Assembly (NCBI RefSeq): GCF_001182045.1
Contig: NZ_CVTY01000007.1
Location: 682,001 to 746,000 of the forward strand
Direction: 5' to 3'
DNA from: Dakarella massiliensis
Lineage (GTDB): Bacteria; Pseudomonadota; Gammaproteobacteria; Burkholderiales; Burkholderiaceae_F
Length of the DNA: 64,000 nucleotides
The notes beneath the pieces are model-generated. The model was given only the letters and a program-made list of their open reading frames with translations. It had not been told where the DNA came from and searched no databases. A program made the position numbers and the translations under genes. Shown here in pieces: positions 7,914 through 21,394 of the stretch. Each line of letters begins with the position of its first letter. The first letter of the stretch is position 1.

Positions 7914-9104
7914 TCAGCGGGTCTGTTCGCCAAGAAGCGTCAGAATCTTCGGCGCGACGCCGGTCGTATCCGGACCGCCATTCGCGTTCAGCACGGTCAC
8001 CCGGGTCTGATTGCCTTCGTCCGTCAGCTTGATCTGATAGGTCGGCGGCTCAACCGTCTTCGTCTGGCTGAAGAGGTTCGTAAAGAAGCCCTGTTCGCGC
8101 TTCTTCTCAGCTTCGTACGTCGGATCCAGATACTTCACGAGGAACCAGCCCTTCGTGCGGTCGCGGTCAGACACGGTGAAATTCATGCGGTCAATCGCGA
8201 GGGCCGTACGGCGCCAGGCGTGATCGAACGGTTCCTTGATGATGATTGCGGCGGCCTTGCCGTCAGCGCCATTCACGATTTCGCTCTTATAAACCGGAGC
8301 CGCGGCCTTCGCGGCCGTTCCCGCGGTCTTCTCAAGCGCCGCCTGCTTCGTCGACGGGAGATCCGCCTTCTTCAGATCGGGGTTGAATTCAGACTCAATC
8401 TTCTGAGCGAGCTTCGTCGCCATTTCGGCTTCGAGCTGCGGGTCACGCGGACCCGGCTGCCACACCGTCTGGTCGCCCTGATTGCCCTTCACCACTTCCA
8501 CCATCGAGCGGTGCGTGATGTAGACATCCGTCGATCCATCCGGATTCCGTTCAAGGCGGCAGCGGTACTGATCGCGTTCGCCGGTCGAATAGACGGCGTC
8601 AATCAGCTTGCCAAGCGTCGCGCGGATGATGTCCTGCGGGAGACGGGCCTTGTTTTCAGCCCATTCCGTTTCGATGTAGCCGGTCTTCGGATCCTGATTC
8701 TTGATCGTGAGGCCGACAGAAGCCCAGAAGTCCTGCACCACGGGCCAGAGCTGCTGCGCCGGCACCTGGGTGTGGACCCAGCGGATATCGCCGTCACGCA
8801 TCACCTTGGCGGTCACGGTTTCGGGAAGCACAGTCGACTGAGCGGCGGTGGCGCGATTCGCGGCTGCGGCCTGCTGGCCCTGCTGCATGCTGCTCGCCGA
8901 CACGTCACGCGTCCGCTGCGGGACGTTATAGAGGTTATCGTGCGGAACCTGGGAGAGATCCGGCGGAACTTCAAGCGGCGCGCGCGAGTTGCTTGACTCG
9001 TACTGAACCTTGTCGTTCGTGAACTGGGCACCGAGGTAAGAACAGGCGCTCAGGGCAACCGGAGTGACAGCAAGCACTGCAACACGCAGTAATTTCATCT
9101 TCAT
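7914..9104 (-). CDS. bamC: Outer-membrane assembly lipoprotein BamC
   Basis: BamC (NlpB) is the accessory lipoprotein of the BAM complex that inserts beta-barrel proteins. The N-terminus MKMKLLRVAVLAVTPVALSAC is a lipoprotein signal with Cys21 as acylated residue. The unstructured segment after it (PPDLSQVPHDNLYNVP) is the conserved BamD-binding stretch. Two helix-grip domains follow, the second beginning near AIIIKEPFDHAWRRTALAID. A TTG codon four codons upstream is open but its Shine-Dalgarno spacing is worse, so I prefer the ATG at 9104. The dapA-bamC order is conserved in Burkholderiales. Confidence 0.92.
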   Translation of the reverse strand: MKMKLLRVAVLAVTPVALSACSYLGAQFTNDKVQYESSNSRAPLEVPPDLSQVPHDNLYNVPQRTRDVSASSMQQGQQAAAANRATAAQSTVLPETVTAKVMRDGDIRWVHTQVPAQQLWPVVQDFWASVGLTIKNQDPKTGYIETEWAENKARLPQDIIRATLGKLIDAVYSTGERDQYRCRLERNPDGSTDVYITHRSMVEVVKGNQGDQTVWQPGPRDPQLEAEMATKLAQKIESEFNPDLKKADLPSTKQAALEKTAGTAAKAAAPVYKSEIVNGADGKAAAIIIKEPFDHAWRRTALAIDRMNFTVSDRDRTKGWFLVKYLDPTYEAEKKREQGFFTNLFSQTKTVEPPTYQIKLTDEGNQTRVTVLNANGGPDTTGVAPKILTLLGEQTR

Positions 9105-9129
9105 AACAGAATCCAAAAACCTCTTTTTA

Positions 9130-9170
9130 CCGGGCAGCCTATGCGAGAGATCTCTCAGAAGGCCGCCCGG
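9130..9170 (-). terminator. Hairpin between dapA and bamC
   Basis: The stem CCGGGC-A-GCC / GGC-C-GCCCGG encloses a 12-bp palindrome GAGAGATCTCTC. On the minus strand TAAAAAGAGG follows, not a U-tract, so it is more likely a partial block or an mRNA stability element than a strong intrinsic terminator. Confidence 0.5.
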
Positions 9171-9191
9171 GGCGAGTCAAAAAGTAGTGAA

Positions 9192-10073
9192 TTAAATGAG
9201 CCCGGCAGAAGCGAGCGCCGCCTCGACCTTCTTCTGACCCGCGGGAGTGAGCCAGGTGAGCGGGAGACGGATACCGGCCGGAATCTTCTCCATGCGGTTC
9301 AGAGCCCACTTCACCGGAATCGGGTTCGATTCGCAGAAGAGCTCCTTATGAAGCGGGAGGAGACGGTTGTTGATCGCGCGGGCCGTGGCGATATCGCCCT
9401 TAAGCGCTGCCTCAACCATTTCATGCATCAGCTTCGGCGCGACGTTCGCGGTCACCGAGATCACGCCCTGGCCGCCCGCGAGCACGAGGGCGAGAGCCGA
9501 GTCATCGTTACCGGAGTAAAGCGCGAAGTCCTTATCCTTCGGAAGCGCGGCGAGCAGCGCCTCAGCCCGGGCGAGGTCACCCGTCGCGTCCTTCAGGCCG
9601 ACAATGCCGGGAACCTCAGCGAGGCGCAGCACGGTGTCGTTCGTCATATCGCGGCCCGTACGGCCCGGAACGTTATAGAGGATCACCGGCAGCCCGCCCT
9701 CACGCGCCACGGCGGAGAAATGCTGGAAGAGACCTTCCTGCGTGGGCTTGTTGTAGTAAGGGACCACCTGCAGGGAATACTGAGCGCCGACTTCAAGCGC
9801 TTCACGCGTGAGGCGGATCGCTTCAGCCGTGCTGTTCGCGCCGGTACCGGCGATCACGGGAACGCGCCCTGCGACAGCCTCAACCGCGGCCTTCACCACC
9901 GCCGTATGTTCCTCAAAGGAAACCGTCGGGCTTTCGCCTGAAGTTCCCATCGAAACGATGGCGTCAGCTCCCTCGCTCACCTGCCAGTCAATCAGCTTCT
10001 GATAGCAGTCATAGTCAATAGAACCGTCATCCCGCATCGGGGTCGCAATCGCAACCAGAGCACCAGTAATCAT
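9192..10073 (-). CDS. dapA: 4-hydroxy-tetrahydrodipicolinate synthase
   Basis: DapA condenses pyruvate with aspartate semialdehyde, the first committed step to diaminopimelate and lysine. The 293-residue TIM barrel has Thr44 and Ser45 in MGTSGES, Tyr133 in LYNVPGRT, Arg138, and the Schiff-base Lys161 in GLKDATGD. Position 45 is Ser where E. coli has Thr, a common substitution. The route continues with dapL at 35825-37048, which replaces the succinylated DapD/C/E branch. dapA is followed by bamC. Confidence 0.97.
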   Translation of the reverse strand: MITGALVAIATPMRDDGSIDYDCYQKLIDWQVSEGADAIVSMGTSGESPTVSFEEHTAVVKAAVEAVAGRVPVIAGTGANSTAEAIRLTREALEVGAQYSLQVVPYYNKPTQEGLFQHFSAVAREGGLPVILYNVPGRTGRDMTNDTVLRLAEVPGIVGLKDATGDLARAEALLAALPKDKDFALYSGNDDSALALVLAGGQGVISVTANVAPKLMHEMVEAALKGDIATARAINNRLLPLHKELFCESNPIPVKWALNRMEKIPAGIRLPLTWLTPAGQKKVEAALASAGLI

Positions 10074-10185
10074 GTTTTCTGACCTTTTGTTTCAGAACTG
10101 CCTCCGCTTCCGTGTCGGGTCACTCCCGAGAGCCGTCCGGAGACTTCGATTGGGTGATTTTAAAGCAAAGTCCTCATACTTTCTT

Positions 10186-10755
10186 CTAGGGGAAAGCGGC
10201 GAGCGGAAACCGCTCAGCCTCCCCCTCGTCCTTCTCCCGGACGGCCACAATCCGTTCGACAAAGGAGTTCGCGGCCCGCCCTTCCTCAAACGCCGTCACG
10301 GTGAGCGGGGAAACGAGCGTGAGAAGCTCACCTGACTTCAGCCAGTGATCGGGATTCGCGGGTTTCCCGTTCGCCTCGGCATGCGCCTTCGTGAACGTCT
10401 GATAGATCAGGACGCCGCCCGGAGCGAGGTGCCGCACGAGTTCCGGGAAAAGCGGACGGTTCAGGTAATTCACCACGATGATGCCGGAGAAGAGCTCATC
10501 CCCAAGAGGCCACACGCCCGTCTCAAGATCCGTCTTCCGGAACTCAATCTCGGGGAACCCCGACGCGCGGAGCGCGAAGTCATCATCCCGGTCCACCGCG
10601 AGCACCGGGTAGCCATAGAGCGCCGCGAGCACCGAGTGCCGCCCGAGACCGCACGCGGCATCCAGCACCCGGCCGCCGTCCCGCGGAATCGCGGGAAGAA
10701 AGCGGGTAACCCAGGAAGAAACCGAAGGGAGTGATCCGTTTTTTGCCGTCGTCAT
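10186..10755 (-). CDS. Class I SAM-dependent methyltransferase, target unknown
   Basis: A 189-residue Rossmann-fold methyltransferase with motif I DAACGLGRHS, an acidic loop after strand 2 (AVDRDDDFAL), and motif IV IIVVNYLNRP. It resembles the tellurite-resistance/TehB-like group, but the substrate cannot be read from the sequence. It starts 31 bp after the stop of the M50 gene on the same strand, suggesting co-transcription with the site-2 protease. Confidence 0.85.
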   Translation of the reverse strand: MTTAKNGSLPSVSSWVTRFLPAIPRDGGRVLDAACGLGRHSVLAALYGYPVLAVDRDDDFALRASGFPEIEFRKTDLETGVWPLGDELFSGIIVVNYLNRPLFPELVRHLAPGGVLIYQTFTKAHAEANGKPANPDHWLKSGELLTLVSPLTVTAFEEGRAANSFVERIVAVREKDEGEAERFPLAAFP

Positions 10756-10786
10756 GCTGCGAAATGCTCCTTTCCGAACCGCGTCA

Positions 10787-11440
10787 TCAGAGACCGATGA
10801 AGAAATTCACGACCGCACGGCCAAACGCCACCAGCGGCCCCGTGAAGAATCCCGCACCGCCCACAAGGCAGAGCGCGAGAACAATCCACATCCCATAGGG
10901 CTCAATCCGATCGAGATACTTCCCGACGCTCCAGGGGAGAATGCCGACCGCCACGCGGCCGCCATCCAGCGGCGGGATCGGGATCAGGTTGAAGGCCATG
11001 AGGAAGATATTGATGCTGATGCCGTAGACCGCCATCTGAAGGAAGAACTGTTCCTGGACTCCGGCGATCACGAGAAGCTTCAGGATGATGCCCCAGATCA
11101 CGGCCTGCAGGAGATTGCAGCCCGGGCCCGCGAGCGCGACCCAGATCATGTCGCGCTTCGGATTGCGGAGTGCGCCGAAATTCACCGGCACGGGCTTTGC
11201 CCAGCCGAAGATGAAGCCGACACCGCCCGCCGCGGCAGAACCCGCGAGCATGATGAGCGGCAGAATGATCGTGCCGAAGGGGTCGATGTGCTTCGCCGGA
11301 TTCAGCGTCACGCGCCCCATCATCCACGCCGTGTTATCGCCGAACTTCCGGGCGGCGTAGCCATGCGCGGCTTCATGCATCGTGATCGAAAAAATCAGCG
11401 GAATCGCGCAGACCGCTATGAGTTGAATGATCGAATTCAT
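10787..11440 (-). CDS. Site-2 protease (M50) family integral membrane protein
   Basis: An intramembrane zinc metalloprotease of the short M50 type, 217 residues with about five or six membrane segments and no PDZ domain. The zinc motif HEAAH is at residues 22-26 in the first helix. The third ligand lies in the NLIPIPPLDGGR motif (Asp159). In Burkholderiales this family sits between a PHP phosphoesterase and trpS/dapA. Here the PHP gene is upstream as expected, while the usual Sua5/YciO-type gene and trpS are absent from the cluster. The substrate is unknown. Confidence 0.9.
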   Translation of the reverse strand: MNSIIQLIAVCAIPLIFSITMHEAAHGYAARKFGDNTAWMMGRVTLNPAKHIDPFGTIILPLIMLAGSAAAGGVGFIFGWAKPVPVNFGALRNPKRDMIWVALAGPGCNLLQAVIWGIILKLLVIAGVQEQFFLQMAVYGISINIFLMAFNLIPIPPLDGGRVAVGILPWSVGKYLDRIEPYGMWIVLALCLVGGAGFFTGPLVAFGRAVVNFFIGL

Positions 11441-11545
11441 GGTACAGAGAAGTCTAACAGCGGGGCAGGAAAATCCGGCTCCGCTGTCTGCGTAAAATTG
11501 ATTGCAGTTTCTTGCAGGAATGAGGGCAGCGCGTGCCCCCGTCTC

Positions 11546-12397
11546 CTAGAGAATACCCGCAAGTGCCGGAAGATGCTTCCAGACGGGATCCAGGTCCGCG
11601 GGGAGCGGGTGAATTTCACCCGGTCGCGGCCTTCCGCCCCCGATCGTATGGAAGTCAGACCCGAGGCTCGCGTAGAACCCATACTGGCGTGCGATATCGG
11701 CGAGCTTCGCTTCGGTTTCCGACCCCTGGCTCCCTGAGCAGACCTCGATTCCAAGGCCGCCCGCCTCGTGAAATTCCTTCATGAGCTGACTGAGCGGCGT
11801 TTCTTCCGGAAGCTTATAGCGGCCCGGGTGCGCGAGCACCGGGATGCCGCCCGCGTTCAGGATGATCGAAATCCCTTCTTCAAGCGACGGCCACACCGTT
11901 TTGATAAACGCGGGACAGCCGTCCCCGAGATAAACATCAAACGCTTCCTGAACGGTCTTCACGTAGCCATTCATCTTCATCCAGCGGGCGAAGTGGGCGC
12001 GCGAAAGCGTCCCCTTCTTCGCCGCGAACCGGAGCGCGCCTTCGTAGGCGTCCGGGAACCCGAGTTCCCCGAGGCGCTTCCCGATATCTTTCCCTCGGTT
12101 CACACGCTTCTCCGCCACATCGGCGAAAACGCGCGCGAGCTTCCCGTCCTCATACCGGATCCCCAGCCCCACCACATGGATTGAGCGTTCGTTCCAGAGT
12201 GTTGAGACCTCAATTCCAGGAACAAACGTGATGCCATGCTTCACTGCCTCGCTCTTCGCCTCCGGGAGTCCATCCACCGTATCGTGGTCTGTGAGCGCGA
12301 GGAGCTTCACCCCGCACGAGTCCGCGAGCGTAACGAGCTCCGCGGGCTTCAGCGTTCCGTCGGACGCCGTGGAATGCGTGTGAAGATCGGTTTTCAT
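11546..12397 (-). CDS. PHP domain phosphoesterase (RNase AM/YciV-like)
   Basis: A cytoplasmic metal-dependent phosphoesterase of the YciV/TrpH group, 283 residues. The PHP metal ligands are visible: His6 and His8 in DLHTHSTASDG, TDHDTVDGL, the FVPGIEVST Glu, VLAHPGRY and the C-terminal GSDFHTIG. E. coli members act on 3',5'-bisphosphonucleotides and 5' RNA ends, so a role in 5S/23S rRNA 5' trimming is likely by homology. It is divergent from hslO. Confidence 0.92.
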   Translation of the reverse strand: MKTDLHTHSTASDGTLKPAELVTLADSCGVKLLALTDHDTVDGLPEAKSEAVKHGITFVPGIEVSTLWNERSIHVVGLGIRYEDGKLARVFADVAEKRVNRGKDIGKRLGELGFPDAYEGALRFAAKKGTLSRAHFARWMKMNGYVKTVQEAFDVYLGDGCPAFIKTVWPSLEEGISIILNAGGIPVLAHPGRYKLPEETPLSQLMKEFHEAGGLGIEVCSGSQGSETEAKLADIARQYGFYASLGSDFHTIGGGRPRPGEIHPLPADLDPVWKHLPALAGIL

Positions 12398-12528
12398 TTA
12401 AAAGCCTTACGTAATGCGTGTGACTCGCTTATCTTAGGACATCGGCAGAAATCGGGGAGAGAAGCGCTATCCCCTTTTTGGATTTTGGGAAAAGTGATTA
12501 GGTACGGTTTTCAGCTTCTCCCGCGTCG

Positions 12529-12557
12529 CTTGAAATTCCCCCTCTCCGCCCCCATAT
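12529..12557 (+). promoter_or_regulatory. Sigma-32 (RpoH) heat-shock promoter of hslO
   Basis: A CTTGAAA -35 element at 12529-12535 and CCCCATAT -10 element at 12550-12557 are separated by 14 nt. This matches the enterobacterial sigma-32 consensus (CTTGAAA, spacer 11-16, CCCCATNT) at every fixed base. It lies about 60 nt before the hslO ATG at 12618, and hslO is a known heat-shock gene. Confidence 0.85.
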
Positions 12558-12617
12558 AAGGTTTTTAAGACTCATTGATTTCTCTTCTTTTCATAAGGGA
12601 AAAGGACACGGCAACGT

Positions 12618-12755
12618 ATGTTTGACACGCTCGAGCACTTCTACTTTCCTAAGGCCAATGCACGTGGCAGCGCGATCCGTCTGCAGGAGACCTGGCAGAC
12701 GATTCTGGAACGGCGAGCGACCCGGAACCCGTGCAGCGTCTGCTCGGCGAAATGA
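12618..12755 (+). pseudogene. hslO: Out-of-frame N-terminal fragment of hslO
   Basis: From the ATG at 12618, after an AAAAGGA ribosome binding site and the heat-shock promoter, the frame reads MFDTLEHFYFPKAN and then ARGSAIRLQETWQTILE. This is the genuine Hsp33 N-terminus (compare VRGELVTVSETLQQILE in E. coli). The frame then derails near 12708-12712 and stops at 12753-12755. The rest of Hsp33 continues in another frame, so one base appears to be missing around 12710. Confidence 0.85.
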
Positions 12756-13534
12756 CGGCCGGAGCCGCGATGCTCGCGGGCTCCATTACGTTTAACGGCC
12801 CGGTGCTGCTCGAGATCGCGGGTGACGGCCCGGTGCGTCTCGCGATGGTGGAGAAGCCGGATCTCGGGATCCGAGCCGTGGTGCGGCTGAATGAGGCTGA
12901 GGCGGATAAGATCCGCCCGGATTCTGACCTCAATTCGCTCGTCAACGCTCACGGCAAGGGCCGCTGCGCGCTGACGCTTGTGCAGCCGGATCCGTCGCTC
13001 AGAAGCCAGAGCTACCAGGGGATCGTGGACCTCGCGGGGTCGAAAACCGTGGCTGAGGCGCTTTCCGCCTATATGACGCAGTCGGAACAGGTGGAGACCC
13101 GGATGTGGCTCTCGTCCGACGCCACCGCGGCCTCCGGCCTGATGCTTCAGAAGGTCGCGGCGGAAGGCGGCAAGGGCACGGACCCGGACTTTGATCCGGA
13201 AGACTGGAACCGGGTGCAGAAGCTCGCCGAAACGGTGACCCCGGATGAGCAGCTGAAGCTTGAGCCGCGTGAAGTCCTGAAGCGCCTCTTCTGGCAGGAG
13301 AATCCGCAGATGGGAACGCCGAAAGCGCCGAAATTTGAGTGCGGCTGCTCACGTGACCGCGTGGGCGGCATGATCCGAGCGCTCGGGGAAGAGGATGCCC
13401 TCGCGCTTGTCGAAGAGCAGGGAAAGATTGAAGTGACCTGCGAATTCTGCGGCAAAACCTACGCGTTTGACCCGATCGACGTTCATCAGCTTTTTGATGA
13501 GCACGCGGCAAAGGGCACCGAAACCCGTCACTGA
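12731..13534 (+). CDS. hslO: Redox-regulated chaperone Hsp33, main body (frameshifted from its N-terminus)
   Basis: Hsp33 is a holdase activated by oxidation of four zinc-bound cysteines. This frame gives 267 residues from a GTG at 12731. The real protein should begin at 12618 in a different frame, so this start is only the first start codon after the frame change and lacks a ribosome binding site. The body is conserved: LLGEMTAGAAMLAGSI, the GDGPVRLAMVE core and the C-terminal redox switch with CGCS (CxC) and CEFC (CxxC). All four zinc cysteines remain. The lesion is either a real mutation or a sequencing error. A GTG-initiated product would lack the first two core strands. Confidence 0.8.
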   Translation: MQRLLGEMTAGAAMLAGSITFNGPVLLEIAGDGPVRLAMVEKPDLGIRAVVRLNEAEADKIRPDSDLNSLVNAHGKGRCALTLVQPDPSLRSQSYQGIVDLAGSKTVAEALSAYMTQSEQVETRMWLSSDATAASGLMLQKVAAEGGKGTDPDFDPEDWNRVQKLAETVTPDEQLKLEPREVLKRLFWQENPQMGTPKAPKFECGCSRDRVGGMIRALGEEDALALVEEQGKIEVTCEFCGKTYAFDPIDVHQLFDEHAAKGTETRH

Positions 13535-13557
13535 CCGCTGCGGCTCTGCTTAAAACA

Positions 13558-13589
13558 ATGGGCAGGAATCCCAAGAGATTCCTGCCCAT
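13558..13589. terminator. Terminator between convergent hslO and ftsB
   Basis: A perfect 13-bp stem (ATGGGCAGGAATC / GATTCCTGCCCAT) with a 6-nt loop is followed by TTCTTTT on the plus strand. On the minus strand it is followed by TGTTTT, so it can serve both genes. Confidence 0.9.
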
Positions 13590-13626
13590 TTCTTTTCCTG
13601 CGTCCGGTCTGAGGCGAAGCGGAAAA

Positions 13627-14112
13627 CTACTTCTTCTCCGGCTTCTTCTGAGTCTTCGCCGCGCTGCCCTTGGCATCAAGAGGATCATGCGCCGCGAACG
13701 CCTCAGGCTCCACAGCAGGCGCGTCGTCCGTTTCCGTCGGATTCGCCTTCTCAAGCGCCCGGCTTTCCGCCTTCACGGCCTCAGCCGCGCGCGCCGCCTC
13801 TTCCGCTGCCTGCTTCGCCTGCTCTTCAGGCGACGCCTTCACGCGGAAAAGCACTTCGCCGTTCCGGACCATATAGAGCTCATGCCGCGCCCGTTCCTCG
13901 ATAGCGGTCGTGCCTTCCTTAAGAGACCGGACTTCAGCGACAAGCGCTTCGTTCTCAGTCTTCTCGTGCTCGATATCCTGCTTCGCCTCGACGAGCTTAT
14001 GCTCAAGCTCCCCGACATGAAACCACCCGCCCTGGCCGAACCAGAGCGGTTTCTGAATGAGGAGCGCGAGAGCCCAGACGGCGACGGCGAGCCAGATGCG
14101 CCACTTACGCAT
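13627..14112 (-). CDS. ftsB: Cell division protein FtsB (septum formation initiator family)
   Basis: FtsB links FtsL and FtsQ in the divisome. The start MRKWRIWLAVAVW is followed by one membrane helix (about residues 5-22) and the LWFGQGGW motif that corresponds to the family's LWxGxGG. A periplasmic coiled coil (about 35-75) follows, with RARHELYMVRNGEV matching the conserved C-terminal patch. The 161-residue length is longer than the usual 90-110 because of an Ala/Glu/Lys-rich tail of about 60 residues. The frame is open far upstream into eno, but that extension is rejected. Directly downstream of eno, as in other Burkholderiales. Confidence 0.92.
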   Translation of the reverse strand: MRKWRIWLAVAVWALALLIQKPLWFGQGGWFHVGELEHKLVEAKQDIEHEKTENEALVAEVRSLKEGTTAIEERARHELYMVRNGEVLFRVKASPEEQAKQAAEEAARAAEAVKAESRALEKANPTETDDAPAVEPEAFAAHDPLDAKGSAAKTQKKPEKK

Positions 14113-14143
14113 GCTGCGATTGCCTAAGAAAACGCTTTCCGCT

Positions 14144-15466
<1,323 letters not shown>

Positions 15467-15471
15467 CTAAA

Positions 15472-15490
15472 GCCGGGCGCTTCGCCCGGC
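15472..15490 (-). terminator. Hairpin between kdsA and eno
   Basis: An 8-bp GC stem (GCCGGGCG / CGCCCGGC) with a 3-nt loop is followed by TTTAGTTTG on the minus strand and by CTCTTTTTT on the plus strand. It would partly terminate kdsA transcripts. Confidence 0.65.
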
Positions 15491-15497
15491 CTCTTTT

Positions 15498-18046
<2,549 letters not shown>

Positions 18047-18069
18047 TTAACCCGTCAAATTATAAAGGA

Positions 18070-18094
18070 GGCGATCTCCCATTTGGAGCTCGCC
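18070..18094 (-). terminator. Hairpin between CDF gene and pyrG
   Basis: On the minus strand GGCGA-G-CTCC / GGAG-A-TCGCC with an AAAT loop is followed by TCCTTTATAATTT. It can terminate the CDF transcript or, if the TATAAT at 18136-18141 is the pyrG promoter, act in the pyrG leader. Confidence 0.5.
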
Positions 18095-18147
18095 CCCATC
18101 ACGAATTTGCGGATTGAGTCAGGAAAAAACAGGAAATTATACGCAAT

Positions 18148-19101
18148 TCAACGATCAAAGCGAATGCGGGGATCCGGATGAATCTCGCAGGCGTCCCATT
18201 CGGGCTGTATCGACACGTGGTCAATCCCGAATTTCACGGCCATCTGATGCCGGATCGCGTCGAGCACCGTGGGCCAGTGATCAGGGTCCGGGATGTGGAC
18301 GTGAGCCTGGATCGCGGAGTGCCCCGGGGCCATCGTCCAGACGTGAAGGTCATGCACCCGCATGACACCGGGCACCGCGGCAATCGCGTCACCCACCGCT
18401 TCGTACTCCACACCTTCCGGCACGGCATCCAGCAGCACCCGGGTCGACTCTTTGAAGATCCCGATTGTCGCGCGGATGAGGAGGCAGGCCACAATGATCG
18501 AGAGCAGCGGGTCCACGATCGTGGGGCCGCCCATCCAGACAATGAAGCCCGCGAGAATTGCGGAGACGGATCCCAGAAGGTCTCCCATCACGTGAACGAG
18601 CGCCGCGCGCGTATTTACGTTCTTTTTATCGCGGGAAAGCGACCAGGCGACGCCGATATTCACGACGAGGCCGATTGTCGCCACCATCATGACGGAGCCG
18701 CCTGAGACCGGCTCCGGATTCATCATGCGTTTCCCCGCCTCAATCACGATCCAGACGATCACGCCTGACATCACGATGCCGTTCACGAACGCGGCGAGCG
18801 CCTCAAGCCGCCCGTGGCCGAACGAGTGATCCTCGTCCGCCCCGTGCCGCGAAAAGATATTCGCGACGAGCGCGAAGAGGAGTGACATGGAGTCTGTCAC
18901 CATGTGACCCGCGTCACCCACCAGGGCGAGTGAGTTTCCGAGCCAGCCCGCGACAAGCTCAATCGCGGAGAACCCGAGCGTCAGCGCGATCGCGAACCCG
19001 AGGACCGAGGTCTTTACCTTTTCCCCGCTGTGGTCGTAGATCGAGTCGCCCGCTTCATGCGACGAGTAAGGTTCCGTCTGGCGGTGAAAGACTGCTGCCA
19101 T
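18148..19101 (-). CDS. Cation diffusion facilitator (Zn/Co/Cd exporter, CzcD/ZitB-like)
   Basis: An inner-membrane metal/proton antiporter of 317 residues. Six membrane helices can be traced. Helix II carries DAGHMVTD (H-x3-D) and helix V carries HVMGDLLGS (H-x3-D), the tetrahedral Zn/Cd site. The short cytoplasmic loop between helices IV and V (SRDKKNVNTRAA) lacks the long His-rich stretch of many zinc CDFs. The C-terminal domain has the VHDLHVWTMAPG ferredoxin-like motif. The N-terminus before helix I is only modestly His-rich. Metal preference is inferred, most likely zinc. Confidence 0.92.
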   Translation of the reverse strand: MAAVFHRQTEPYSSHEAGDSIYDHSGEKVKTSVLGFAIALTLGFSAIELVAGWLGNSLALVGDAGHMVTDSMSLLFALVANIFSRHGADEDHSFGHGRLEALAAFVNGIVMSGVIVWIVIEAGKRMMNPEPVSGGSVMMVATIGLVVNIGVAWSLSRDKKNVNTRAALVHVMGDLLGSVSAILAGFIVWMGGPTIVDPLLSIIVACLLIRATIGIFKESTRVLLDAVPEGVEYEAVGDAIAAVPGVMRVHDLHVWTMAPGHSAIQAHVHIPDPDHWPTVLDAIRHQMAVKFGIDHVSIQPEWDACEIHPDPRIRFDR

Positions 19102-19137
19102 GGTGACATCCTTTTTCGTATTTCAAAATCAGAGAAA

Positions 19138-19169
19138 CGCCCCTTGGGGAGCATTCTCCACAAGGGGCG
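19138..19169 (-). terminator. argG terminator
   Basis: A 9-bp stem (CGCCCCTTG / CAAGGGGCG) contains a nested GGAG-CATT-CTCC. On the minus strand TTTCTCTGATTTTG follows. Confidence 0.7.
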
Positions 19170-19224
19170 CTGAAGAATCAAGCAGCCGGCAGGGGGAAAG
19201 CCCCGGCCGGTAACTGATCCGGGA

Positions 19225-20652
<1,428 letters not shown>

Positions 20653-20744
20653 TCATATGCTTAACCTTTTTATTATCACCGGAATCCCCGGCCGAGTGTT
20701 AACCGAGCCGTCATTTTTTTGGGATCCCGGGATGAGCCGGAACG

Positions 20745-21326
20745 CTAGCGCTTGATCCCGGTCCGTTTTTCTAAGCACTTTTCCGCACGGAAGAGAGCGC
20801 CGATCGTTTTAGCGTCATCGATTTCGCCCGTTTCCGCCATCCGGACCGCTTCCTCAAACGGAATCCAGGCGAGGTCGAGGAACTCCCCCGGATCGAGATG
20901 CCGGCTCCCTTCCCGCGGGTTCTCGGCGAGATAGAGCGAAATCACTTCATTCGAATACCCGATCCCAGGACAGATCGTGCCAAGCGGCGTCCACGTGTCC
21001 GAGGCGTACCCCGTCTCTTCCTCCAGCTCACGCGCGGCACAGAGCGCGGGATCCTCCCCCGCCTCTAGCTTCCCGGCGGGCACTTCCCAGAAGACCCGCC
21101 CGAGCGGATACCGCCACTGACGTTCCAGCAGGATCTTCCCCTCCTTCAGGAGCACCACCGCGGCGGCTCCCGGGTGACGGAGGTATTCGCGCGTCGACTC
21201 CCGCCCATCCGGAAGCTTCACCCGATCGCGGTACACGTGGAGCAGCCGTCCTTCAAACACCGCTTCTCCCGAGAGTCTCGACTCCCGGAGTTTTTCATCC
21301 TCTTCCTTCAGCCGGCTGCGATCCAT
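20745..21326 (-). CDS. NUDIX hydrolase, ADP-ribose pyrophosphatase type
   Basis: A 193-residue NUDIX enzyme. The complete NUDIX box G-x5-E-x7-REUxEExGU is present as GKLEAGEDPALCAARELEEETGY split over two turns, within the VFWEVPAG context of ADP-ribose pyrophosphatases. The start at 21326 has AGGAG nine bases upstream. An upstream in-frame extension would run through a terminator stem and is rejected. It lies behind two tandem terminators of the ribosomal operon, so read-through or a promoter in 21327-21353 must drive it. Confidence 0.92.
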   Translation of the reverse strand: MDRSRLKEEDEKLRESRLSGEAVFEGRLLHVYRDRVKLPDGRESTREYLRHPGAAAVVLLKEGKILLERQWRYPLGRVFWEVPAGKLEAGEDPALCAARELEEETGYASDTWTPLGTICPGIGYSNEVISLYLAENPREGSRHLDPGEFLDLAWIPFEEAVRMAETGEIDDAKTIGALFRAEKCLEKRTGIKR

Positions 21327-21353
21327 ACCGCGTTCTCCTCTTAAAAAGACAAA

Positions 21354-21383
21354 AGCCTGCGGGAACGCATTCCCCCGCAGGCT
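21354..21383 (-). terminator. Second of two tandem terminators after rplS
   Basis: A perfect 10-bp stem (AGCCTGCGGG / CCCGCAGGCT) is followed on the minus strand by TTTTGTCTTTTTA. It lies just before the NUDIX ribosome binding site, so it also controls read-through into that gene. Confidence 0.85.
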
Positions 21384-21394
21384 CATAAGAAAAA

